In this document: positions 13,954 to 20,848 of the stretch, one piece after another
Layout of the letters: each line of letters begins with the position of its first letter
Position numbering within the stretch: position 1 is the stretch's first letter
From: Sandaracinobacteroides sp041909755
Lineage (GTDB): Bacteria; Pseudomonadota; Alphaproteobacteria; Sphingomonadales; Sphingomonadaceae
Assembly (NCBI RefSeq): GCF_041909755.1
Contig: NZ_JAYRCW010000044.1
Coordinates: 1 to 21,506 of the forward strand
Direction of reading: 5' to 3'
Length of the DNA: 21,506 nt
The notes under the pieces: generated by a model
What the model was told of the DNA's origin: nothing
What the model saw: only the letters and a program-made list of their open reading frames with translations
Databases searched by the model: none
Translations under genes and position numbers: made by a program

Positions 13954-14244
13954 ATGCGGAACATGACCCTTGGCCTGATGGCTGCACTGGTGATGGGCGG
14001 CGGCGCGCTGCCCGCCGTTGCGAAGGACAAGACCCAGTGGGTTTACGACGGCAAGGCCTATGACAGCTATGAGAGCTGCAAGCGTGCCAAGGACAAATCC
14101 AAGGACCGTGCGGCTGTCGTGGGTGCGGCGAGCGCCGGCACGGTGGCCGCGCTGGCCGGCGGAAGCCTGGCCGAAACCGCGCTGGTTGCAGGGGCCGGCG
14201 CGCTGACCGGCGCGGTGATCGGCAAGAACGCGAAGAAGTGCTGA
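13954..14244 (+). CDS. Small exported glycine-zipper protein
   Basis: This 96-residue protein opens with MRNMTLGLMAALVMGGGALPAVA, a signal peptide. A short KTQWVYDGKAYDSYESCKRAK segment follows. The C-terminal half is built of Ala/Gly repeats (VVGAASAGTVAALAGGSLAE and ALVAGAGALTGAVIGKNA), a glycine-zipper helix pair as in envelope proteins that insert in or lie against the outer membrane. The C-terminus is AKKC. Its function is unknown. The start at ATG 13954 has a strong GAGGAG ribosome binding site (13941-13946) and is preferred over earlier in-frame codons. It lies 59 bases after recQ and is followed by a terminator-like hairpin. Confidence 0.8.
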   Translation: MRNMTLGLMAALVMGGGALPAVAKDKTQWVYDGKAYDSYESCKRAKDKSKDRAAVVGAASAGTVAALAGGSLAETALVAGAGALTGAVIGKNAKKC

Positions 14245-14250
14245 AGCGAC

Positions 14251-14270
14251 GGGCGGGCCGATGCCCGCCC
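14251..14270 (+). terminator. Terminator-like hairpin after the glycine-zipper gene
   Basis: A perfect 8-bp stem GGGCGGGC/GCCCGCCC with loop CGAT starts six bases after the stop codon. Only a weak pyrimidine stretch (TGCCCTTTCC) follows instead of a U tract, so termination may be partial or Rho-assisted. Confidence 0.55.
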
Positions 14271-14326
14271 TGCCCTTTCCGGCCGCGACCCTGACGGACT
14301 CGCGGGCTTTGCCTGCGGCGCGGGCC

Positions 14327-14341
14327 GCCGCACTGTGCGGC
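14327..14341 (+). promoter_or_regulatory. Small hairpin directly before the second epoxide hydrolase start
   Basis: GCCGCA-CTG-TGCGGC forms a 6-bp stem ending one base before ATG 14343, in the place where a ribosome binding site would be expected; none is present. It could be an operator, a translation-control hairpin, or chance in GC-rich DNA. Confidence 0.25.
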
Positions 14342-14342
14342 C

Positions 14343-15425
14343 ATGCAGACCCCCCTTCCCCCCGGCGTGACGCGCCGCATGATCCCCGACGTCAACGGGC
14401 TTCAGATGCACATCCTGGAAGCAGGAGATCCCGGCGACCCGCTGGTGCTGCTGCTGCACGGCTTTCCCGAGCTGGCCTATAGCTGGCGCAACCAGATCGC
14501 GCCGCTGGCGGCAGCCGGCTTCCATTTGGTCGCGCCCGACCAGCGGGGCTATGGCAGGACGACGGGCGAGGACCGCAGCCGGCTGGAGCAGTTCCGCATC
14601 CTGAACCTGGCGCGCGATGCGATGGGGCTGGTTTCGGCGCTGGGACATTCGGAGGTCGCCTGCGTGGTGGGGCATGATTTCGGCAGCCCCGTCGCCGCAT
14701 GGGCGGCGCTGGCGCGGCCAGACATCTTCCGCGCCTGCGTGCTGATGAGCGCGCCCTTCCCCGGCGCGCCCGCCTGGCCTTTGCGGCCTGCCCCGGCCGT
14801 GCCGGACTGGCAGGCGGCGCTCGCCCGATTGGGGCGCAAACATTATCAGTGGTATTATTCGACCGATGCGGCGGCCCCCGACATGGATGCCCCCGCGCAG
14901 GGGATGCGCGCCTTCCTGAGGGCCTATTACCATGGGAAGAGCGGGGACTGGGCCGGCAACGAGCCGTTTGCGCTGAAGGGGTGGACTGCGGAAGAGCTGG
15001 CGAAACTGCCCGACTATTATGTGATGCCGCTGGACAAGGGGATGGCGGAAGCGGTGCTGCCCTATGCGGCCGGCGAAGCGCCCTGGCTGACCGATGCGCA
15101 GCTTGATGTCTATGCGCGGAACTTTGGCCGCACCGGCTTCGGCGGCGGGTTGCTGTGGTATCGCGCGATCACCAGCGGGCGGTTTCAGGCCGATTTCGAG
15201 CTGTTCGCGGGACGGCGCATTGAAGGGCCCGCCTGCTTCATCGCCGGTGATCGGGACTGGGGCATCCACCAGAACCCCGGCGCGCTGGAGGCAATGGGCC
15301 AGCGCGCGGGCGCGGACTGGCGCGGAACAACGCTGGTGCCGGGCGCCGGGCACTGGGTGCAGCAGGAAAAGCCGGATGAGGTGACGCGGCTGCTGCTGGA
15401 CTTTCTGCGCGGGCTCCCGCGTTAG
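14343..15425 (+). CDS. Epoxide hydrolase, soluble (EPHX2-like) alpha/beta-hydrolase family
   Basis: This 360-residue protein shows the soluble epoxide hydrolase pattern: HGFPE at residues 39-43 (oxyanion hole), DQRGYGRT (66-73), the nucleophile Asp112 in GHDFGSPVA, an acid probably Asp305 in AGDRDWG and His337 in GAGHWVQQEKPDEV. Lid tyrosines that polarise the epoxide oxygen are likely among YQWYY (168-172) and LWY (271-273). It converts epoxides to diols in the cytoplasm. It belongs to a different family from the EHN-containing epoxide hydrolase 10 kb to the left, so the strain has at least two unrelated scaffolds for the reaction. No ribosome binding site precedes the ATG. Its stop overlaps the cobT stop from the other strand. 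A haloalkane dehalogenase is less likely. Confidence 0.85.
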   Translation: MQTPLPPGVTRRMIPDVNGLQMHILEAGDPGDPLVLLLHGFPELAYSWRNQIAPLAAAGFHLVAPDQRGYGRTTGEDRSRLEQFRILNLARDAMGLVSALGHSEVACVVGHDFGSPVAAWAALARPDIFRACVLMSAPFPGAPAWPLRPAPAVPDWQAALARLGRKHYQWYYSTDAAAPDMDAPAQGMRAFLRAYYHGKSGDWAGNEPFALKGWTAEELAKLPDYYVMPLDKGMAEAVLPYAAGEAPWLTDAQLDVYARNFGRTGFGGGLLWYRAITSGRFQADFELFAGRRIEGPACFIAGDRDWGIHQNPGALEAMGQRAGADWRGTTLVPGAGHWVQQEKPDEVTRLLLDFLRGLPR

Positions 15426-17290
15426 CGGCTGCCCCGGCGGGCGCCCCTGCCCGCACCCTTGTCCTCCTCGAACAGGGCGGCCAGCTGTTCGACAATGGCG
15501 CCGCCCAGCTGTTCGGCATCCATGATGGTGACGGCGCGGCTGTAATAGCGGGTGACGTCGTGGCCGATGCCGATGGCGATCAGCTCCACGGGGCTCTTCG
15601 CCTCGATCCAGCCGATCACCTGCCGCAGATGCCGTTCCAGATAATTGCCGGAGTTCACGGACAGCGTGCTGTCGTCCACCGGCGCGCCATCGGAGATCAC
15701 CATCAGGATGCGCCGGTCCTCGGAGCGGCCGATCAGCCGGTTGTGCGCCCACAGCAGGGCTTCGCCGTCGATATTTTCCTTCAGCAGCCCTTCGCGCATC
15801 ATCAGGCCCAGATTGCGGCGGGCGCGGCGCCAGGGGGCGTCCGCCTGCTTGTAGACGATATGCCTGAGGTCGTTCAGCCGGCCGGGCTTTTGCGGGCGGC
15901 CATTCGCGAGCCATTTCTCCCGGCTCTGCCCGCCCTTCCAGGCGCGGGTGGTGAAGCCGAGAATCTCTGTCTTCACGGCACAGCGTTCCAGTGTGCGGGC
16001 CAGGATGTCGGCGCAGATGGCGGCAATGGAAATGGGGCGGCCGCGCATGGAGCCGGAATTGTCGATGAGGAGGGTGACGACCGTGTCGCGGAAATCCGTG
16101 TCGCGCTCCACCTTGTAGCTGAGCGCATGTTCGGGCTGGACAACGACGCGGGTGAGGCGGGCGGGATCGAGCAGCCCTTCTTCCTGATCGAATTCCCAGC
16201 TGCGGTTCTGCTGCGCCATCAAGCGGCGCTGGAGCCGGTTAGCAAGCTTGGTGACTGCCCCCTGCAGGCTGACGAGCTGCTGATCGAGATAGCCGCGCAG
16301 GCGGGTCAGTTCTTCCGCATCGCACAGCTCTTCGGCCGTCACCACCTCGTCGAACTCGGCCGTCCAGGCGCGGTAGGTGAAATCGGGCGGCAGCTTGCTG
16401 TCGGGCAGGTTCGGGCGCCAGGGCATCATGCCGTCCTCGCCCTCGTCGCCCGGTTCCGCGTCGGACGACATGTCGGTCTCGCTCTCGACCTCTTCCGTCT
16501 CGCCCTCCGAGTCTCCGCCCTCCTGTTCCTCAGAGCGGGATTCGACGGATTGCTGGGCGGACTGGGCCTCGGCGCTTTCGTCGCCCTCGTCCTCGCCCTG
16601 GCTGTCCTGTTCCTCGTCCTGATCGTCGTCCTGTCCCTGCTCGTCGTCCGGGCTGTCTGGATCGTCGGCGAGGCCAAGATCCGCCAGCACGCGGCGGAAG
16701 GCGTCTGCGAAAGCCGTCTGGTCGTCGATGCTGGCGGCGAGCTGGTCGAGATGGGCCCCGGCTTCCTCCTCCAGCCGGGCGCGGACCATGTCCACGCCGT
16801 TCGCGGCGCTGTCGGGCACCGGCTGGCCCGTCAGCCGTTCGCGAACGATGAGGCCCACGGCGGTCGCCAGCGGGACTTCATCGGGGGTGCGGGCGCGGGC
16901 GATCGGATCCGCCTTCATGCGCGTGTCGAGCATGCGGCGGAGGTTCAGCGACACGCCTGCCATGTCCCGTCCGCCGACGGCTTCGATCCGGGCCTGTTCG
17001 GCGGCGTTGAGCATTTCCCGCGGCAAGCCGGGGCCGACATCGACCCTTGCATGGGTTTTCGCGTCATGCAGGCGGGTTCGAAGGGCGAAACTGTCGGCCC
17101 AGCCGCGCGCTTCGGCCGCCTGTTCGGCAGACAAGGTGCGCGAGGGTTGCGGCACGCGCGCCTGATCGCCGTGGCAGGCGGGCTTGTCGGCCGTGTAGGC
17201 CAGTTCGAATTCGGGGCGGCGGCCAAGGGCGCGCATGCCGGCGGCCAGCGCCTGGCGGAAATCCTCGAGCGGGTTCGGATCAACGGGCAT
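15422..17290 (-). CDS. cobT: Cobaltochelatase subunit CobT
   Basis: This 622-residue protein matches the length and layout of CobT, the large non-ATPase subunit that works with CobS and CobN to insert cobalt into hydrogenobyrinic acid diamide in aerobic cobalamin synthesis. The N-terminal domain (1-205) is followed by a long acidic linker rich in Asp, Glu, Gln and Ser (about 208-288), typical of CobT. The C-terminal von Willebrand A domain (about 400-610) has the MIDAS motif DNSGSMRG (Asp410, Ser412, Ser414). A GCTAGACG box lies 8 nt before the ATG. In many alphaproteobacteria cobT sits next to cobS, a J-domain gene and bolA. Here cobS is absent from the window and the other two lie 3 kb away. 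Confidence 0.95.
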   Translation of the reverse strand: MPVDPNPLEDFRQALAAGMRALGRRPEFELAYTADKPACHGDQARVPQPSRTLSAEQAAEARGWADSFALRTRLHDAKTHARVDVGPGLPREMLNAAEQARIEAVGGRDMAGVSLNLRRMLDTRMKADPIARARTPDEVPLATAVGLIVRERLTGQPVPDSAANGVDMVRARLEEEAGAHLDQLAASIDDQTAFADAFRRVLADLGLADDPDSPDDEQGQDDDQDEEQDSQGEDEGDESAEAQSAQQSVESRSEEQEGGDSEGETEEVESETDMSSDAEPGDEGEDGMMPWRPNLPDSKLPPDFTYRAWTAEFDEVVTAEELCDAEELTRLRGYLDQQLVSLQGAVTKLANRLQRRLMAQQNRSWEFDQEEGLLDPARLTRVVVQPEHALSYKVERDTDFRDTVVTLLIDNSGSMRGRPISIAAICADILARTLERCAVKTEILGFTTRAWKGGQSREKWLANGRPQKPGRLNDLRHIVYKQADAPWRRARRNLGLMMREGLLKENIDGEALLWAHNRLIGRSEDRRILMVISDGAPVDDSTLSVNSGNYLERHLRQVIGWIEAKSPVELIAIGIGHDVTRYYSRAVTIMDAEQLGGAIVEQLAALFEEDKGAGRGARRGSR

Positions 17291-17298
17291 CGCCTGCC

Positions 17299-17306
17299 CG
17301 TCTAGC
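17299..17306 (-). promoter_or_regulatory. Predicted -10 box of cobT
   Basis: GCTAGACG on the minus strand resembles GCTANAWC and ends 8 nt before the cobT ATG at 17290. No -35 match is obvious. It suggests a leaderless or very short-leader transcript separate from the sulfatase gene upstream. Confidence 0.35.
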
Positions 17307-17316
17307 CCAGCCGCGG

Positions 17317-17352
17317 GCCGCCATGAACCCTGATTATTGGGCGCATGGCGGC
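17317..17352 (-). terminator. Imperfect hairpin after the alkylsulfatase gene
   Basis: GCCGCCATG (17317-17325) and CATGGCGGC (17344-17352) form a 9-bp stem. After a 2-nt internal mismatch, CCC/GGG extends it around an 8-nt loop. It begins 11 bases after the sulfatase stop on the minus strand and precedes the cobT promoter. No U tract follows, so it may end or stabilise the sulfatase mRNA. Confidence 0.4.
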
Positions 17353-17362
17353 GGGCAGCGGG

Positions 17363-19477
17363 CTATTCCGACATGCCGATCGGACTGACCACATACTGGA
17401 AGGGCTTTGCGGTGGACGGCACCTGCCGTGCGTTCCTGGTGCCGGGGAAAATCTCGAAGTCCGGCGAGAAGACGGTGAGGATCGAGCGCAGCTCGTTGAA
17501 GGGCCTGCGATCGCCTTCGAAGCGCGCCTTTCCTTCGGCCTCCAGCTGTTCGAAGCTCTTTGCGCCCAGCATCACCTGCGTGAGATCCGTGCGGTTCAGC
17601 GTGATCGTGAGGTTCGCCTTGGGATCGGTGAAGCCCTCGATGTTGGTGAGGGTGGCGTTCGACATTTCGATCTTGAACTTCTGGCCGTTGTCGGGCGTGA
17701 TCAGGTTGACCGTCCACGCCATGCCTTCTGCCTTGCGGCTGTCCATGCTGATGCCGAGGAAGTCGAGCCACTGGCCCGTTTCCATGGCGCTGACGATATC
17801 CGGGCTGGCCGAATTGGCGGCCGTGCCTTCGGCAATCCCGCTGCGCAGTTCGGCCGCCAGCTGAAGATAGGAATTGCGGAAGCTGGTGCTTTCGTCCTGG
17901 TAGCCGAGCTGTTCATAGGCATCGGCCAGCACGTTGCGCCCTTCCTGGTTCTGCGGTTCCGCGAACACGAGGTGCTGGAGGATCTGCGCCGTTTCCCGAT
18001 AGCGGCCGGCCGCGTTCAGTTCGCGCCCCTTGGCGATCATCGGCGCAGCCCCGCCCATCATCCCGACGAACAGCCGCCCGGTCACTTCGGACGGGGGCGG
18101 ATCGAGATTGGAGGGGTTGCCATCCCAGAAGCCGAGATAGCGGTTGATGATGCCGCGGACATTGTTCTTGGTGGCGCCATGATAGCTGCGCGCCGCCCAT
18201 TGCTGCTGCAGGCTTTTCGGAACCTGATAGATGTTGTGCACCTGGTTCACGGAGACGCCCTGGTTGGCGAGATGCAGCGCCTGCGAATGCATGTTGGCGT
18301 AGAAATCCCGCTGGGCGCGAAGCACCTCCATCGCGCGCGCATTGCCCCAGCGCGGCCAGTGGTGGGACGCGAACATCACCTCCATGTCGGGGAACTGGTG
18401 GATGGCCTGGTTGATCTGCTTCGACCAGTTGGCGGCATCGCGGACGGGCGCGCCGCGCAGGGTATAGATGTTGTGGATGGTGGCGGTGACATTCTCGGCC
18501 GCCCAGAAGGCCTTCCATTCCGGGAACCAGGTGTTCATCTCCGTCACGGCCTCGGTGTCGGGCGTGTCGTGGAACACCATCTTCACGCCGTCGACCGTCA
18601 ACTCCTCGAGATTCCGGCTGATGACGTGGGTCGGCGCGATCAGCGTGGGCACGCCGGCCGAGACATTCTTGCCCAGCGACTGATCGACATGGCCGAACGG
18701 CGAGCGCCGCAGGATCGTGGCATACTGGATCCGGCTGCGCCGTGTCATCGCGTTGCCGGCGAACACATTTTCCGAGATCGCCTCGTGCATGAAATTGGGC
18801 GGCGCGATGATCACCGTCTTGCCCGCGCGGACATCCGCTTCATCCACCACGCCGCGCACGCCGCCGAAGTGATCGATATGGCTGTGCGAATAGACGACGC
18901 CCGTGACCGGCCGCTTGCCGAGCTTGTCGTTGATGAAGTTGAGCGCGTAGCGCGCGACTTCCATCGTGGTGAGCGGATCGAAGACGATCCAGCCCTTTTC
19001 CCCCTTCACGAAGGTGATGTTGGTGAGATCGAGGCCGCGCACCTGGTAGATCTTGCCAGGCAACACCTCATACAGCCCGGTGTTCATGTTGAGGCGCGCC
19101 ATGCGGAGCAGCGACGGATGGATGCTTTCGAAATCCTTGTCCTGAAGCAGCCATTTGTAGCTTTCGAGATCCCAGGCGATGTGACCGGCATCGGCCTTCA
19201 CCGTGTTGGATGGCAGCGGCGCCAGAAAGCCCCGCTTCGCTTCCGCGAAATCGCGTTCATCGGCAAAGGGAAGTGCTGCCTTTTCGGCGTTGCGCAGCGC
19301 GATCGTGGACTGCGAGGCCGTCTGACCCTGCGGGTGGAAATGCAGGCCCTTCGCCGCATTGGGATCGACCAGCGGATTGGCGGACTGGGCTGACAGCGGC
19401 GCGGCTGCCAGCAATGCGATCGCAAGCGCCCGGCGGGCGACGCCCGACCAAGTGGTGGAGGCCTGATATCCTGTCAT
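17363..19477 (-). CDS. Linear primary-alkylsulfatase, SdsA1/BDS1-like metallo-beta-lactamase fold
   Basis: This 704-residue exported enzyme has a signal peptide (RRALAIALLAAAPLSAQSA). The metallo-beta-lactamase domain carries SHSHIDHFGG (His198, His200, Asp202, His203), Glu309 in TPDTEAVTEM, Glu328 in AAENVT and His373 in SHHWPRWGN. The spacing equals that of the SdsA1 zinc ligands (198-309-328 against 169-280-299). A helical dimerisation region and a C-terminal SCP2-like lipid-binding domain (about 570-704) follow. Such enzymes cleave sulfate from long-chain alkyl sulfates such as SDS in the periplasm, giving an alcohol and sulfate. The start has a strong GAGGAG ribosome binding site. It lies downstream of a LysR gene on the same strand with a promoter and a dyad between them. 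Confidence 0.94.
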   Translation of the reverse strand: MTGYQASTTWSGVARRALAIALLAAAPLSAQSANPLVDPNAAKGLHFHPQGQTASQSTIALRNAEKAALPFADERDFAEAKRGFLAPLPSNTVKADAGHIAWDLESYKWLLQDKDFESIHPSLLRMARLNMNTGLYEVLPGKIYQVRGLDLTNITFVKGEKGWIVFDPLTTMEVARYALNFINDKLGKRPVTGVVYSHSHIDHFGGVRGVVDEADVRAGKTVIIAPPNFMHEAISENVFAGNAMTRRSRIQYATILRRSPFGHVDQSLGKNVSAGVPTLIAPTHVISRNLEELTVDGVKMVFHDTPDTEAVTEMNTWFPEWKAFWAAENVTATIHNIYTLRGAPVRDAANWSKQINQAIHQFPDMEVMFASHHWPRWGNARAMEVLRAQRDFYANMHSQALHLANQGVSVNQVHNIYQVPKSLQQQWAARSYHGATKNNVRGIINRYLGFWDGNPSNLDPPPSEVTGRLFVGMMGGAAPMIAKGRELNAAGRYRETAQILQHLVFAEPQNQEGRNVLADAYEQLGYQDESTSFRNSYLQLAAELRSGIAEGTAANSASPDIVSAMETGQWLDFLGISMDSRKAEGMAWTVNLITPDNGQKFKIEMSNATLTNIEGFTDPKANLTITLNRTDLTQVMLGAKSFEQLEAEGKARFEGDRRPFNELRSILTVFSPDFEIFPGTRNARQVPSTAKPFQYVVSPIGMSE

Positions 19478-19535
19478 CTACGTCTCCTCTGCTCGCAGCC
19501 TGTTTTTCCATTTCCTGCTGCATTGTCGCGGGCGC

Positions 19536-19560
19536 CGCATAGCGGGGCAGATGTTGGCAA
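19536..19560 (-). promoter_or_regulatory. Predicted promoter of the alkylsulfatase gene
   Basis: On the minus strand TTGCCAA (19554-19560) is followed after 10 nt by GCTATGCG (19536-19543), close to TTGACGS-N10-14-GCTANAWC. Transcription would start near 19529, leaving a leader of about 50 nt with the GAGGAG ribosome binding site. Confidence 0.45.
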
Positions 19561-19561
19561 G

Positions 19562-19582
19562 GCGTCAACCTGCGGTTGACGC
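19562..19582. promoter_or_regulatory. Perfect 9-bp dyad, likely operator upstream of the alkylsulfatase promoter
   Basis: GCGTCAACC-TGC-GGTTGACGC is a perfect inverted repeat. It overlaps the LysR stop codon and abuts the -35 box of the predicted sulfatase promoter, covering about -33 to -53. That is where a class II activator binds. It is not a textbook LysR T-N11-A box; it may bind the adjacent LysR protein, another regulator, or act as a hairpin at the LysR gene end. Confidence 0.45.
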
Positions 19583-20506
19583 GCCAATCTCTGACTGGTG
19601 CAGCAGATCATGCATCAGGGTCTCGACCGCTTCGATGGCGGGGGATTTCACCCGGCTCGCGCGGAGGCAATGCACCTGATGGCTGAACGCCTCCCCCTCC
19701 ACCGACAGTTCCACCAGACCGTGCGTGCGCATGAGCGTTTCGGCCAGATAGTGGGAACTGAACAGCAGCAGGTCGGACCGGGCGACCGTTTCCGCCAGAA
19801 TGTCGAAATCAGGGCCGGTGAAAGCAAAGTCGGCGTCCTGCCCGACGTGGCGGCGATACCAGTGCTGGAAGCGGCTGTAGGGCTTGAAGCCCGCGAGGCC
19901 ATAGCCGGCGAGAGCCGTGAGGGGAACGCGACCCTGCCCCGTCAAGGGGTGCCCGGGACGGACGAGGATGACCGAACTCAGGGTCTGCAGATGCCGGTGC
20001 ATGAGGCCGGGGGGAAGCTCGATGTCCTCGATATGGCAGAGCGCGATGTCGAGCGAGCCCTGGGCAAGCTGCGGCACCAGATCGGTGGCCGGTCCCAGTT
20101 CGATCGACAGGCGCAGGGCGGGCCAGCGGCGTTTCGCTTCCGGCACGACGATGCGCGCGACACCGGGCGCCGGGAACGGTCCGCAGCCGATGCGGACCTG
20201 CCCCTGCATCAGCCCGCTGGCATTGCGGAAATCGGTTTCCGCGAACGACAGCGCGGCGAGTGCTTCACGGCCGGAGCGGATCAGCGCCTCTCCGGCGACC
20301 GTCGGCCTTGTGCCGCCCGTCGCGCGGTCGAATACCGGCGCGCCCAGCCGCGCTTCGATCTGCCGCACGGCCTTGCTGACGGCCGCCGGCGAGACCCCGA
20401 GCGCAAGGGCGGCGCGGCGAAGGCTGCCTTCATCCGCCACGGCCATCAGATTGGCCATGTCGCGCGAACCCAGCGCGTGACCGGCAGCATGGTTGCGGAT
20501 CGACAT
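19565..20506 (-). CDS. LysR-type transcriptional regulator
   Basis: This 313-residue protein has the N-terminal winged helix-turn-helix of LysR regulators (about residues 17-75): DMANLMAVADEGSLRRAALA, then LGVSPAAVSKAVRQIEARLG and FDRATGG. A C-terminal periplasmic-binding-protein-like effector domain follows, with QVRIGCGPFPAPGVARIVVP near residue 100. I chose ATG 20506, 10 bases after the upstream bolA stop, because a longer reading frame would run inside bolA. It probably shares the bolA transcript. The next gene downstream on the same strand is the alkylsulfatase, with a dyad at its promoter, so sulfatase control is a reasonable inference. The effector is unknown. Confidence 0.9.
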   Translation of the reverse strand: MSIRNHAAGHALGSRDMANLMAVADEGSLRRAALALGVSPAAVSKAVRQIEARLGAPVFDRATGGTRPTVAGEALIRSGREALAALSFAETDFRNASGLMQGQVRIGCGPFPAPGVARIVVPEAKRRWPALRLSIELGPATDLVPQLAQGSLDIALCHIEDIELPPGLMHRHLQTLSSVILVRPGHPLTGQGRVPLTALAGYGLAGFKPYSRFQHWYRRHVGQDADFAFTGPDFDILAETVARSDLLLFSSHYLAETLMRTHGLVELSVEGEAFSHQVHCLRASRVKSPAIEAVETLMHDLLHQSEIGASTAG

Positions 20507-20516
20507 CGACGGATCG

Positions 20517-20786
20517 TCAGGCCGGGGGCGCTTCGGCCTTGATGGCAAGCGCATGGACGCGTTCGGCCAGCAGGTCTGCCAGCGCGCGGTTCACCGCCCG
20601 CTGGCGCTGGACCCGGTTCATGCCGGTGAAGCGGGCGGAGACGATCTCCACCGAGAAATGGCTTTCGCCGCGGGGGTCATGGCCGGCATGGCCGTGGTGT
20701 TTTTCGCTGTCGTCGATGACGGCGAGATGGACGGGGGCGAAATTCTCGCGCAGCCGCCGTTCGATCTCGTCCCTGATGGCGCCCAT
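20517..20786 (-). CDS. bolA: BolA family protein
   Basis: This 89-residue protein has the BolA fold signature: an N-terminal helix IRDEIERRLRENF, the loop with HHGHAGH, ESHFSVEIVSARFTGM and the helix motif NRVQRQRAVNRALADLL. BolA proteins partner with monothiol glutaredoxins around [2Fe-2S] clusters and some act in gene regulation. The start at ATG 20786 has GGGAGG 5 nt upstream; more upstream in-frame Met codons overlap the divergent J-domain gene and are unlikely. It is divergent from the J-domain gene (62 bases between starts) and upstream of LysR. The bolA/J-domain pairing is common in alphaproteobacteria, which supports the call. Confidence 0.92.
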   Translation of the reverse strand: MGAIRDEIERRLRENFAPVHLAVIDDSEKHHGHAGHDPRGESHFSVEIVSARFTGMNRVQRQRAVNRALADLLAERVHALAIKAEAPPA

Positions 20787-20848
20787 GTCGGCCTCCCGCA
20801 AGCTGTTGGGACTTCCTATATGGGCCGTTTGGCGTTCAGGGAACGGGC

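Noticed and set aside
12011..14395. A 794-codon open frame on the minus strand opposite recQ and its neighbours
   Set aside because: It spans several real plus-strand genes, is extremely rich in Arg, Pro, His and Gln, and shows no domain. Such frames arise in high-GC DNA from the codon bias of the true strand.
16440..16680. Repetitive-looking DNA resembling a tandem repeat
   Set aside because: It encodes the Asp/Glu/Gln/Ser-rich linker typical of CobT; there is no regular repeat unit or spacer pattern.
15560..17305. A 581-codon open frame on the plus strand opposite cobT, including a hydrophobic LALAVLFLVLIVVLSLLVV stretch
   Set aside because: The hydrophobic stretch is only the complement of the acidic Asp/Glu/Gln linker of CobT, not a membrane protein.
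17345..19393. A 682-codon open frame on the plus strand opposite the alkylsulfatase
   Set aside because: It is a shadow of the sulfatase coding strand, with no signal, domain or ribosome binding site.
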